A stretch of DNA of 64,000 nt from JADJYF01 sp050186725 (lineage in GTDB: Bacteria; Pseudomonadota; Gammaproteobacteria; Ga0077536), in assembly GCA_050186725.1 (NCBI GenBank), contig JBFWYG010000014.1:1-64000 (forward strand), written 5' to 3'. How positions within the stretch are numbered: the stretch's first letter is position 1; every line of letters begins with the position of its first letter. This document shows positions 16,531-25,389 of this stretch, piece after piece. The notes beneath the pieces are model-generated. The model did no database searches and was not told the DNA's origin. It saw only the letters and a list, made by a program, of their open reading frames with translations. The position numbers were made by a program, and so were the translations under genes.

Positions 16531-17226
16531 TTGATGACTGCGAACATTCTCATCGTCGAGGACGAGCCGGCGATTCGGCAGATGCTCGGCTTCACCCTGC
16601 AGGGCGACGGTTACCGTTTCCTCGAAGCCGGGGACGTGGAGGAGGCCAACCAGGCGATGAGCACCCTCATTCCGGACCTCATCCTGCTCGACTGGATGCT
16701 GCCCGGCATAAGCGGGGTGGACTTCGCCCGGCGCCTGAAGCGCGACCCCAAGACGAGCGGCATTCCGATCATCATGCTCACCGCGCGCGGCACCGAGAAC
16801 GACAAGGTAAAGGGGCTGGACACCGGCGCCGACGACTTCATCACCAAGCCGTTCTCGACCCGCGAGCTGCTGGCGCGGGTGCGGGCGGTCATGCGCCGCA
16901 CCCAGCAGGCCGTCGACCAGGACGTGATCGAGGTCGGCGTGATCAAGCTCGACACCCAGACGCACCGCGTGCTGGCCAACGGCCGCACCGTCGAGATGAG
17001 CCCGACGGAATTCCGCCTGCTGCAGTTCTTCGTCACCCATCCCGAGCGGGTTTATTCGCGAAATCAGTTGCTTGACAGCGTGTGGGGGAACCACGCCTAC
17101 ATCGAGGAACGGACCGTGGACGTGCACATCCGGCGCCTGCGCAAGCTGCTCGAGCCGCATGGCTGCGAGGCCTATATCCAGACCGTGCGGAGCGTGGGCT
17201 ACCGCTTCTCCTCGACCCTGGACTGA
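16531..17226 (+). CDS. phoB: Phosphate regulon response regulator PhoB
   Basis: 231 residues, E. coli PhoB 229. The receiver domain (1-120) has acidic EDEP near residue 10, the phospho-accepting aspartate in LILLDWMLPG (about residue 53) and lysine in TKPFST. The C-terminal OmpR-type winged helix carries the recognition segment RTVDVHIRRLRK. The phosphorylated protein activates the Pho regulon under phosphate limitation. The stop is 79 bp before phoR. The ATG follows a long GC leader that includes a candidate Pho box. Confidence 0.97.
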   Translation: MMTANILIVEDEPAIRQMLGFTLQGDGYRFLEAGDVEEANQAMSTLIPDLILLDWMLPGISGVDFARRLKRDPKTSGIPIIMLTARGTENDKVKGLDTGADDFITKPFSTRELLARVRAVMRRTQQAVDQDVIEVGVIKLDTQTHRVLANGRTVEMSPTEFRLLQFFVTHPERVYSRNQLLDSVWGNHAYIEERTVDVHIRRLRKLLEPHGCEAYIQTVRSVGYRFSSTLD

Positions 17227-17305
17227 GTCCGCGGCGGCGAGGTGGCTTCTGTCGGCCCCGCGAAAGTACGATAATCCCAGCCCACGCTCTCAGACTTTCA
17301 CGCCC

Positions 17306-18634
17306 ATGCAGCAACGCGATGCCTGGCGCCTTGCAGCACTGCTCCTCACCGCGCTCCTGATCGGCACTCTGATCGGCAAGACCAAGTGGTGCCTGGTGGT
17401 CGCGCTGCTCGGCTACGTCGCGTGGCTGCACACCCGTCTCGAACTGCTGCTCTCGTGGCTGCGCGATCACAAGACCCACGAGCCGCCGGAGGCGCCCGGG
17501 GCCTTCGAGGAAATCTCGCTCGAGATCGATTACCTGCGTGAGCGGCACAAGAAGCGCAAGAAGAAGCTCGCCAACTATCTCAAGCAGTTCCAGCAGGCGA
17601 CCCGCGCGCTGCCCGACGCCACCGTGGTGCTGGACGCCCATGGCGAGGTGCGCTGGGCCAACGGCGCGGCGCGCCGGGATCTGGGCGTGCGCTGGCCCGA
17701 GGACGTCGGTCAGCGCGTCACCAACCTGGTCCGCCTGCCGGCGCTGCGCGCCTTCATCGAGCGCGCGCAGGAGGGCGAGGCCATCGAGATCCCGAGTCCC
17801 ACCGAGAACCAGCGCTACCTCTCGGTGCTGCTCTCGCCCTATGGACGGGATCAGCAGCTCCTGGTCGCGCGCGACGTCACCCAGCTGCATCGCGCCAACG
17901 AGATCCGTCGCGATTTCGTCGCGAACGTGTCCCACGAACTGCGCACGCCCATCACCGTGTTCCAGGGCTACCTGGAGAACCTGGTGGCCCAGTCCGACCA
18001 GGCGCCGCCGGCGTGGCGGCCGGCGCTCGCGCAGATGAACGCGCACTCGGAACGCATGCGCCAGCTGGTCGAAGAGCTGCTGCTGCTCTCCAGCCTCGAA
18101 CGCGAAGACCGCGTGCCGCGCCCGGAAGTGGTGGACGTGGCGGCCATCGTCGCCGAGATCCAGTCACGCGCGCGGGAGCTGTCCGGCGCGCGCGAGCATC
18201 TGTTCGCGCTCGAGATCGACTCGCAGCTCAAGCTCGCCGGCGCGCGCGGCGAACTCTACAGCGCGTTCTCCAACCTGGTGTTCAACGCCGTGCACTACAC
18301 GCCGGAGCGCGGCATCATCCGCATCCGCTGGTACAGCGACGAGGCCGGCGCGCATTTCGAGGTGGAGGACAACGGCGTCGGCATCGCGCCCGAGCACGTG
18401 CCGCGCCTGACCGAGCGCTTCTACCGGGTCGACCAGTCGCGTTCGCGGGCCAACGGCGGCACCGGGCTCGGGCTCGCCATCGTCAAGCACGTGCTGGCGC
18501 GCCACAACGCCAGCCTCTCGATCGAGAGCCAGCCCGGCAAGGGCAGCAAGTTCCGCTGTGACTTTCCTCCGTCGGAAGTGGTGGACGCGCGCCGCCTGCC
18601 GGAAGCGCGGGTGTCGCTCCGCGACGCCGGCTGA
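17306..18634 (+). CDS. phoR: Phosphate regulon sensor histidine kinase PhoR
   Basis: 442 residues, E. coli 431. Two transmembrane helices lie close together at residues about 7-45 with almost no periplasmic loop, as in PhoR. A basic linker (K-K-R-K-K-K) and a PAS-like region (about 95-200) follow. The HisKA domain has the phosphorylated histidine in NVSHELRTP, and the HATPase has the N-box NAVHYTP and G-boxes DNGVGI and GGTGLGLAIVKH. It phosphorylates PhoB when phosphate is low and is inhibited through PhoU and Pst. The gene converges on phoU, 18 bp away. Confidence 0.97.
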   Translation: MQQRDAWRLAALLLTALLIGTLIGKTKWCLVVALLGYVAWLHTRLELLLSWLRDHKTHEPPEAPGAFEEISLEIDYLRERHKKRKKKLANYLKQFQQATRALPDATVVLDAHGEVRWANGAARRDLGVRWPEDVGQRVTNLVRLPALRAFIERAQEGEAIEIPSPTENQRYLSVLLSPYGRDQQLLVARDVTQLHRANEIRRDFVANVSHELRTPITVFQGYLENLVAQSDQAPPAWRPALAQMNAHSERMRQLVEELLLLSSLEREDRVPRPEVVDVAAIVAEIQSRARELSGAREHLFALEIDSQLKLAGARGELYSAFSNLVFNAVHYTPERGIIRIRWYSDEAGAHFEVEDNGVGIAPEHVPRLTERFYRVDQSRSRANGGTGLGLAIVKHVLARHNASLSIESQPGKGSKFRCDFPPSEVVDARRLPEARVSLRDAG

Positions 18635-18652
18635 GTCCGCGGCGCGCCGGCC

Positions 18653-19378
18653 TCAGTCTTCGCCGCCGCGGCGCAGTTCCTGCTCGACCTGTTCCAGCGC
18701 CACGTGGCGCACGTCCTTGCCTTCCACCAGGTAGATCACGTTCTCGCAGATGTTGCGTGCGTGATCGCCGATGCGCTCGAACGCGCGCACCGACAGCACC
18801 GCGTCCAGCACGCGGGTGATGGAGCGCGGGTCTTCCATCATGTAGGTGATGAGGTAGCGCATGATGGCGTCCGTCTCGGCGTCGATCTCGCGGTCTTCCT
18901 GCGCGATCTTGAACGCCGCCTCCGAGTCCATGCGCGCGAAGGCGTCGAGCGCGGCGCGCACCATGCGGCGCACGTGATGCCCCATCGACAGCATGCCCAT
19001 GTAGTAGGTGCTGATGCCGCCACCCTCGCGCAGGTTCAGCACCAGGCGCGCGATCTTCTCCGCCTCGTCACCGATGCGCTCGAGATCGGTGATGGTCTTG
19101 CTGACCGACAGCACCAGGCGCAGATCGGTGGCGGCCGGCTGGCGACGCAGCAGGATCTCGGTGCAGTCGTCGTCGATCTCGACTTCCAGCGCGTTGACCT
19201 TGTAATCGCTGATGGCGACGTACTCGGCCTCGTCGAAGTCGCCCTTGGCCAGGCATTCCAGCACCTTGTGGATGTGCTCCTCCACCAGGCCGCCCATGGC
19301 CAGCACCTTGGAGCGAATGTCCTCCAGTTCCTTGTCGAACTGGTGGGAGATGTGATGGGTCAGGCGCGACATGGTCAT
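18653..19378 (-). CDS. phoU: Phosphate signalling protein PhoU
   Basis: 241 residues made of two PhoU three-helix domains. The metal-binding repeats are ERIGDEAEKI (first half) and ERIGDHARNI (second half). PhoU relays the state of the Pst transporter to PhoR and restrains phosphate uptake. It follows pstB by 76 bp on the same strand and is the last gene of pstC-pstA-pstB-phoU. Full length, no irregularity. Confidence 0.97.
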   Translation of the reverse strand: MTMSRLTHHISHQFDKELEDIRSKVLAMGGLVEEHIHKVLECLAKGDFDEAEYVAISDYKVNALEVEIDDDCTEILLRRQPAATDLRLVLSVSKTITDLERIGDEAEKIARLVLNLREGGGISTYYMGMLSMGHHVRRMVRAALDAFARMDSEAAFKIAQEDREIDAETDAIMRYLITYMMEDPRSITRVLDAVLSVRAFERIGDHARNICENVIYLVEGKDVRHVALEQVEQELRRGGED

Positions 19379-19454
19379 GGCGATGGATCTCCGGTGGCGC
19401 TAGCGCCCTCGTTCGACGATGGCCACGCGGGGACGTGGTCGATGGGCGCGCGGT

Positions 19455-20345
19455 TCAACCATAGCGGCCCGTGATGTAGTCCTCGGTCTGCTTGCGACGC
19501 GGGTTGGTGAACAGCGTCTTGGTTTTGCCGAACTCGATGAGGTCACCCATGTACATGAAGGCGGTGTAATCGGATACGCGCGCCGCCTGCTGCATGTTGT
19601 GGGTGACGATGACGATGGTGTAATCGCGCTTCAGCTCGTAGATCAGCTCTTCTATCTTGAGCGTCGAGATCGGATCGAGCGCGGAGGCAGGCTCGTCGAG
19701 CAGCAGCACTTCGGGCTCGATGGCGATGGCGCGCGCGATCACCAGGCGCTGCTGCTGGCCGCCGGACAGGCCGAGCGCGCTGTCGTGCACGCGATCCTTG
19801 ACCTCGTCCCACAGCGCGGCACCGCGCAGCGCGGCCTCGACCGCCTTGTCCAGCACGCGGCGGCTCTTCACGCCCTGGATGCGCAGGCCGTAGGCGACGT
19901 TCTCGTAGATCGACTTCGGAAACGGGTTCGGCTTCTGGAACACCATGCCGACCTTGCGGCGCAGGGTCGCGACGTTGACCGCCGGCGCGAAGATGTTCTG
20001 CCCGTCGAGCACCACCTCGCCCTCGATGCGCACGTTGTCGATCAGGTCGTTCATGCGGTTGAAGCAGCGCAGGAGCGTCGACTTGCCGCAGCCGCTAGGA
20101 CCGATGAAGGCCGTCACGCAGCGTTCGGGAATGCTCATGTGGATGTCGTGCAGCGCCTGCTTCTCTCCGTAATAGAGATTCAGGCCCTTGACCGCCAGGC
20201 ACTCGCGCGGCTCGGCGGCGCGCTCCGGCGCGGCCTCGTCGCGCGGCAGCGCGCTCTTGATGTCGACGGCATGGGTGGGCGTGCCGCCGTTTCCGGTCGA
20301 CGGGTCGGACATGGGCGGCGCTTCGCGATCAGGTTTCGGCAGCAT
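19455..20345 (-). CDS. pstB: Phosphate ABC transporter ATP-binding protein PstB
   Basis: 296 residues from 20345; a second ATG at 20312 (MSDPSTGN) would avoid a 17-bp overlap with pstA and shorten it to 285. Walker A GPSGCGKST, signature LSGGQQQRL and Walker B LLLDEPASALDP are intact. It couples ATP hydrolysis to phosphate import through PstCA. The N-terminal 40 residues before YYGEKQALHD are longer than in E. coli PstB (257 residues) and low in complexity. Confidence 0.97.
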   Translation of the reverse strand: MLPKPDREAPPMSDPSTGNGGTPTHAVDIKSALPRDEAAPERAAEPRECLAVKGLNLYYGEKQALHDIHMSIPERCVTAFIGPSGCGKSTLLRCFNRMNDLIDNVRIEGEVVLDGQNIFAPAVNVATLRRKVGMVFQKPNPFPKSIYENVAYGLRIQGVKSRRVLDKAVEAALRGAALWDEVKDRVHDSALGLSGGQQQRLVIARAIAIEPEVLLLDEPASALDPISTLKIEELIYELKRDYTIVIVTHNMQQAARVSDYTAFMYMGDLIEFGKTKTLFTNPRRKQTEDYITGRYG

Positions 20346-22005
20346 TGTACTTTTCCCGCAGCCGGTTGCGAATGGTGATGGCGGCGAGGTTGAGCGCCAC
20401 GATGATGATCACCAGGAGCAGCGAGGTGGCGAACACCAGCGGGCGCGCCGCCTCGACGTTGGGGCTCTGGAAGCCGACGTCGAAGATGTGGAAGCCCAGG
20501 TGCATGAACTTGCGGTCCAGGTGCAGGAACGGCAGGTTGCCGTCCAGCGGCAGGGTCGGCGCGAGCTTCACCACGCCGACCATCATCAGCGGCGCGACTT
20601 CGCCCGCGGCGCGCGCCACGGCGAGGATGAGGCCGGTCATCATCGCCGGCGTGGCCATCGGCAGCACGGTGCGCCACAGGGTTTCGGCCTTGGTCGCGCC
20701 GAGCGCCAGGCTGCCCTCGCGAATGCTGCGCGGAATGCGCGACAAGCCCTCTTCGGTCGACACGATCACCACCGGCACGGTGAGCAGCGCGAGCGTCAGC
20801 GACGACCACAAGAGTCCTGGCGTGCCAAAGGTCGGTGCCGGCAGCGCCGCCTGGAAGAAGGCCTGGTCGATGGACGAGCCGAGGAAGTACACGAAGAACC
20901 CCAGGCCGAACACGCCATAGACCACCGACGGCACGCCGGCCAGGTTGTTGACCGCGATGCGGATGACGCGCGTGAGCAGGCCCTGGTGTGCGTATTCTCG
21001 CAGGTAGACCGCGGCGATCACGCCGAAGGGCGTGACGAATACAGACATCAGAAGCACCATCATCACGGTGCCGAAGATGGCCGGGAACACGCCGCCCTCG
21101 GTGTTGGCCTCGCGAGGCTCGGTGGACACGAATTCGCCCAGCTTGACCGCGTAGTGGCCGAGCTTGTCGGTCAGCGACATGGCGTTTGGACGAAACGCCC
21201 GCACGATGTCGCGGAAGGGGATCTTGCCGGGCTCGCCATTGACCGTCTCGACCGTCAGAACGTCGCGCGCAATGCGCTCATTCAAGGTGGCGAGGCGCCT
21301 GGCGAGCTCGTCGTACTCGGCCTTCAGCCGCTCGCGCTCGGCCGCGATGGCCGCGAGCGGTGGGCCGCTGGTGACGCCGTCCAGCTCCAGGCGCCGAGTG
21401 TCCAGGCGCAGGCGCTCGAGGGCGTAGTTGATCGCGCCCATCTGCTCGTTCTGCACTTCGTCGATGGCCTTGCGCAGGCGTTCAGCGCGCGCGATGCGCT
21501 TGCGCAGCTGCGGCCAGGGACTGCTCTTGTAGGCCACCGGCTGCTCGCGCTCCAGTATGCCGGTGACGAAGCCGTAGTAGTTGCCCCACTCCTCGCGCTC
21601 GATCACCACCGCCTTGCGCGGCCGACGCACCTCGTCGTACTCGGTGTCGTTGAACCACTGGAAATCGAAGCCGTGCAGGTCGCGGTTGCCAATCTTGAGC
21701 AGCACGCGGTGCACGGTGAGCTGCCCGTCCGGGACCTTGATGCCGTTGTCGAGGAGTCGTTGCGCCGAGACCGTCTCCTCGTCCACCACTTCGCCGAGGG
21801 CGTACTTGGCCTCGCCGCCGTTCAGGCTCAGGCGCACCACCTCGGCCGGCCAGAAGTGCCCCATGCCGCGCACGGTGATCAGGAACAGGAGGCCGAACAC
21901 CATCACGAGCGAGAAGCTCACCGCGCCGGCGGTGAGGTACACGCCCGGAGATCCGGAACGGAACCAGTCGGCGAGCCACGCGGGCATGCGGGTGCGCGCG
22001 TTCAC
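20329..22005 (-). CDS. pstA: Phosphate ABC transporter permease PstA, enlarged form
   Basis: 558 residues against about 296 in E. coli. It starts at a GTG (22005) that overlaps the pstC stop as GTGA; the frame is open further upstream only as a shadow of pstC. A transmembrane helix lies near residues 20-45. A large soluble, charged region (about 50-290) follows, including a helical stretch rich in R, E and L. The permease domain with five or six helices and the EAA-loop segment SLALGATKAETLWRTV is C-terminal. Long PstA forms of this type occur in Pseudomonas and relatives; the inserted region probably faces the periplasm. Confidence 0.93.
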   Translation of the reverse strand: MNARTRMPAWLADWFRSGSPGVYLTAGAVSFSLVMVFGLLFLITVRGMGHFWPAEVVRLSLNGGEAKYALGEVVDEETVSAQRLLDNGIKVPDGQLTVHRVLLKIGNRDLHGFDFQWFNDTEYDEVRRPRKAVVIEREEWGNYYGFVTGILEREQPVAYKSSPWPQLRKRIARAERLRKAIDEVQNEQMGAINYALERLRLDTRRLELDGVTSGPPLAAIAAERERLKAEYDELARRLATLNERIARDVLTVETVNGEPGKIPFRDIVRAFRPNAMSLTDKLGHYAVKLGEFVSTEPREANTEGGVFPAIFGTVMMVLLMSVFVTPFGVIAAVYLREYAHQGLLTRVIRIAVNNLAGVPSVVYGVFGLGFFVYFLGSSIDQAFFQAALPAPTFGTPGLLWSSLTLALLTVPVVIVSTEEGLSRIPRSIREGSLALGATKAETLWRTVLPMATPAMMTGLILAVARAAGEVAPLMMVGVVKLAPTLPLDGNLPFLHLDRKFMHLGFHIFDVGFQSPNVEAARPLVFATSLLLVIIIVALNLAAITIRNRLREKYNAAET

Positions 22006-24245
22006 AGGCTGGCGTACTTGCGGCGCAGGCGCTGGCGCACGAGTTCGGCCAGGGTGTTGACCACGAAGGTCACCAGGAACAGCACCATCGCGGCGAGGAA
22101 CAGCACGCGGTAGTGCGAACTGCCGACTTCGGACTCCGGCATCTCGACCGCGATGTTGGCCGACAGCGCGCGCAGACCCTGGAACAGGCTCGCGTCCATG
22201 ATGGGCGTGTTGCCGGTCGCCATCAGCACGATCATCGTCTCGCCCACCGCGCGGCCCATGCCGATCATGATGGCGGAGAAGATGCCGGGACTGGCGGTCA
22301 GGAGCACCACCCGGATGGCGGTCTGCCAGGGCGTGGCGCCGAGCGCCAGCGAGCCCATGGTGAGCGAGCGCGGCACGCTGAACACCGCGTCCTCGCTGAT
22401 CGAGAAGATGGTCGGGATGACCGCGAAGCCGATCGCGATGGCGACCACCAGCGAGTTGCGCTGGTCGTAGCCGATGCCGTACTCGACGTTCATCCAATGG
22501 GTCAGGCTGCCGTCGAACAAGAGGTCCTCGAGACCGCGGCCGAGCGCGAGGTTCAACCAGATGGCGAACGCCACGACCGGCACCAGCGCCGCCGCTTCCC
22601 AGCCGTCCGGCACCAGGCGTTTCAGCACCGGCGTGCGGCTGACGAAGAACGAGGCGACGATGGTCATCACCGGCACCAGCGGAATGCACAGCAGCACGCC
22701 GAGCAGTTCACGCTCGACCAGGGGCGCGAGCCACAGACCGGCGAGAAAGCCCAGGATCACCGTCGGTAGCGCCGCCATCAGCTCGATGGACGGCTTGACG
22801 ATGCGACGCATGGACGGCGTCATGAAGTAGGCGGTGTACACCGCGCCCAGCACCGCCAGCGGCACGGCGAAGATCATCGAGTAGATGGCGGCCTTCAGCG
22901 TGCCGAAGGTCAACGGTGTGAGGCTGAACTTGGGCTCGAAGTCGTTGCTCGCCGAGGACGACTGCCAGATGAACTCGGGCCGCGCGCGGTTTTCGTACCA
23001 GACGTCTTCCCACAGTGCCGAGAACGACACCTCCGGGTGGGGGTTGTCGATGTCGAACAGGCGCACGTGCCCGCCGCTCGAGGCCAGCACCGCGGCGGTG
23101 GCGCGCGGCGCGAAGGCCATGGCCGTGATGTCCTCGAGCCCGCTCGGCATGGTCAGCAGATGGCGGTCCGCGGTGGCGTGGTAGAGGCCGACGTTGCCAC
23201 CCGCGTCCACCGCCAGGAAACCCTTGCGCTGGAACTCGGGCGCGATCCGCGTGATTGCCTGGGGCAGCGGTTCGAAGCGGCGCACGCGCTTCAACTGCGC
23301 GTTGTTGTGCGGGTCGCGCACCGGGAACCACTGCGACAACTGACCGGCGTCGTCGCCCACCACCAGCGACACGCCACCCGACAACATGCCGAGCGCGGTG
23401 ATGCGCTTGGCGTTGCCGATCACGCTGGCGCGATCGATCAGCGCAGGCTTGGACTTGTCGCGCACGTCGAAGTAGCTGACGGTGCCATCGTCCGCGGCCA
23501 GGTAGAGCTCGCGCTGCTGGTTGTCCAGCACGACATGGGTGACACGCGCGCCGTCGACGTCGAGCAGAGTGCGGCTGGTCTCGACCGACACCGAGTCGTC
23601 CAGCATGTTGGTGGTCTTGGTCGCGTTCACCACCACCACCCGGCCGCTCGCGCCCACCGCCACCACCGTCGCTTCCTCGTCGCCGGCCTGACCGGCCAAG
23701 AGCCTCACGGCGTCGCCGGCCTCCGTGGCGCGCAGACGGTCCTCGCCGAACGGGAAGTCGAGCTTGGGTGTGATCTGCCGGTGCTGCTGCGCGTCGAAGG
23801 AGATTGCCCAGCCGACCTGGGCGAGGAGCACTTCGCCGGCGGATGTGCCCGCCAGGATCACGTGGCTTGCCGGGTCCCCGCTTGCGACCGCCGTGACCGT
23901 GCCGGCGGCGGCCGGCACCAGGTCCTGTTCAGCCAGCGTCGCGCCATCGGCCGCGTTGAAGAAACGCAGGCGCCCGGCCGGCGAGAGCATGAAGCCGGTC
24001 TCGGCGTACTCGTCCAGGCCCAAGGCCGCGGCGGCCGCGGGTGGCGTGTCGAAGCTCGTGCGGGGGGTGACGTCGGCGCCGCCGAACAGGGGCACCACGA
24101 CGTAGAAGAGATAGAAGAAAATCAGCAGGATGGCGACGATGACCGACACCCCGCCGACGGCCATCACCAGCGCGAACAGGCGGTCCTTCAGCAGGCGCCA
24201 GCCCTCGCGGGAGGTGAGGCTGGCTTCGCGGGCGGGCTTCATCAC
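22002..24245 (-). CDS. pstC: Phosphate ABC transporter permease PstC, enlarged form
   Basis: 747 residues, more than twice E. coli PstC (319). One transmembrane helix (about 28-50) precedes a roughly 380-residue extracytoplasmic region. This region has beta-strand repeats resembling a WD/YVTN propeller, for example RELYLAADDGTVSYFDV and VGLYHATADRHLL. The permease domain (about 445-745) carries the EAA segment SLALGATPWQTAIRVVL. Long PstC proteins are known in Pseudomonas-type systems. First gene of the pst-phoU operon; a candidate Pho box lies about 110 bp upstream. No pstS adjoins it. Confidence 0.93.
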   Translation of the reverse strand: MMKPAREASLTSREGWRLLKDRLFALVMAVGGVSVIVAILLIFFYLFYVVVPLFGGADVTPRTSFDTPPAAAAALGLDEYAETGFMLSPAGRLRFFNAADGATLAEQDLVPAAAGTVTAVASGDPASHVILAGTSAGEVLLAQVGWAISFDAQQHRQITPKLDFPFGEDRLRATEAGDAVRLLAGQAGDEEATVVAVGASGRVVVVNATKTTNMLDDSVSVETSRTLLDVDGARVTHVVLDNQQRELYLAADDGTVSYFDVRDKSKPALIDRASVIGNAKRITALGMLSGGVSLVVGDDAGQLSQWFPVRDPHNNAQLKRVRRFEPLPQAITRIAPEFQRKGFLAVDAGGNVGLYHATADRHLLTMPSGLEDITAMAFAPRATAAVLASSGGHVRLFDIDNPHPEVSFSALWEDVWYENRARPEFIWQSSSASNDFEPKFSLTPLTFGTLKAAIYSMIFAVPLAVLGAVYTAYFMTPSMRRIVKPSIELMAALPTVILGFLAGLWLAPLVERELLGVLLCIPLVPVMTIVASFFVSRTPVLKRLVPDGWEAAALVPVVAFAIWLNLALGRGLEDLLFDGSLTHWMNVEYGIGYDQRNSLVVAIAIGFAVIPTIFSISEDAVFSVPRSLTMGSLALGATPWQTAIRVVLLTASPGIFSAIMIGMGRAVGETMIVLMATGNTPIMDASLFQGLRALSANIAVEMPESEVGSSHYRVLFLAAMVLFLVTFVVNTLAELVRQRLRRKYASL

Positions 24246-24358
24246 GGCTGGCCGACCCGGGACGTGCGGACGGGCCGGCGAAGCGAGGCAGGTTGTGACA
24301 TAGAACGGCCGCTGGTCTCGCGGGCCCGGCCCGCCGAATCGGATTCTCGGGGTCGATT

Positions 24359-24376
24359 ATTACATTATTGTGACAA
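24359..24376 (-). promoter_or_regulatory. Candidate Pho box upstream of pstC
   Basis: On the minus strand the 18-mer TTGTCACAATAATGTAAT has the 7-4-7 layout of a PhoB site (consensus CTGTCAT, AT-rich 4-bp spacer, CTGTCAC), matching at about two thirds of positions. GAGAAT follows ten bases downstream, about where a Pho-promoter -10 belongs. It sits in an AT-rich island in otherwise GC-rich sequence, 114 bp before the pstC start. An additional CTGTGAA half-site abuts it, but not at the 11-bp period. Confidence 0.6.
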
Positions 24377-24408
24377 TTCACAGCCCGCCGCGCCGCGGGC
24401 CCGGCCGA

Positions 24409-25254
24409 TTACTTGCGCGCGCTCAGGTAGCAGATCCAGCCGGCGTCGGCATCAGCCTCGGTGACCGGCGTGAAGTCGGCCGTGCCTTCCTGCTTCTTCT
24501 CGTCCCAGCCCTGCCAGTAGACCATGATGTCGCGAAAGCCCGCTTCATCCAGGATCTCGCGCACCTCGGGCAGGGTCCACAGGCGCCAGTCGTAGGTGAA
24601 GGCCTGCTTGAGCTTGGAGCCGTCCGGAAAGCTGAAGTGGATGTGGCAGAGGAAGTCCGCGGTGATCGGGTTGTAGCGCGCGTGTTCCCAGGTGTAGGTG
24701 AAGCGCCGGTGCTCGGTGTGCTCCTTCAGCTCGCGGAACGAGTCGTAGCCGCCGAAGCAGTCGAGGAAGAACACGCCGTCGTCGGCCAGGTTGGCCCGCA
24801 CCCGCCGGAAGTAGTCGCGCATCTGCGCGCGCTGCTTCCAGATCCAGTAGCTGAAGTTCATCGCGAGGTTGATCTGCACCGGCTCGTCGGCCGCGTCGAG
24901 CACATTGCCCTCGACCAGGGTCAGACGGCGGCGCTGGGCAGGCTTGAGGCCGGCCACGTGATGGCGGCGCCCCCAGTCCAGCACCTCGGCGTCGAGGTCG
25001 ACGCCTACCGCGACATTACCCGGCCGCCGGCGCACCCACTCGCAGGAGGTGTTGGCGGTGCCGCAGAAATCCTCCCGCAGGCGCTTGGCGTGGTAGCCGC
25101 GCAGGCGCTTGAACTCGGCGTCGACGAAGTCGATTTCGTGCTCGACACACTGCACCGCCTGCTCGTAGAGGGCATGCCTGTCGGCCTTCTCGGCCATGGT
25201 CGGTGGACGGGGGCGCGCCGCGCGCCGTGACTTCGATGCCAGTGCTTTGACCAT
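24409..25254 (-). CDS. SAM-dependent methyltransferase of unknown substrate
   Basis: 281 residues from the ATG at 25254; a second ATG at 25197 would give 262, and neither has a clear ribosome-binding site. The Rossmann methyltransferase core starts at about residue 75 with REDFCGTANTS, a glycine-poor motif I variant. GVDLDAEVL is the acidic ribose-binding strand and VEGNVLD is motif II. NFSYWIWKQRAQMRDYF and FFLDCFGGYDS continue the fold. Substrate unknown. It is divergent from ppk1 and follows the pst operon region but is not obviously part of it: the 163-bp gap holds the pstC promoter. Confidence 0.85.
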   Translation of the reverse strand: MVKALASKSRRAARPRPPTMAEKADRHALYEQAVQCVEHEIDFVDAEFKRLRGYHAKRLREDFCGTANTSCEWVRRRPGNVAVGVDLDAEVLDWGRRHHVAGLKPAQRRRLTLVEGNVLDAADEPVQINLAMNFSYWIWKQRAQMRDYFRRVRANLADDGVFFLDCFGGYDSFRELKEHTEHRRFTYTWEHARYNPITADFLCHIHFSFPDGSKLKQAFTYDWRLWTLPEVREILDEAGFRDIMVYWQGWDEKKQEGTADFTPVTEADADAGWICYLSARK

Positions 25255-25389
25255 GGTCAGTTTGAGCGGATCCGCGCTTGCGATGCAGTGAAGTGGCGGG
25301 CGATGATAATGACTCGATGGTGCAAATGCACCCGGAATCCAGTCCAAGAGCGCGCCAGACACCCTCACGCGCCGCGAGCCCAGCACACC

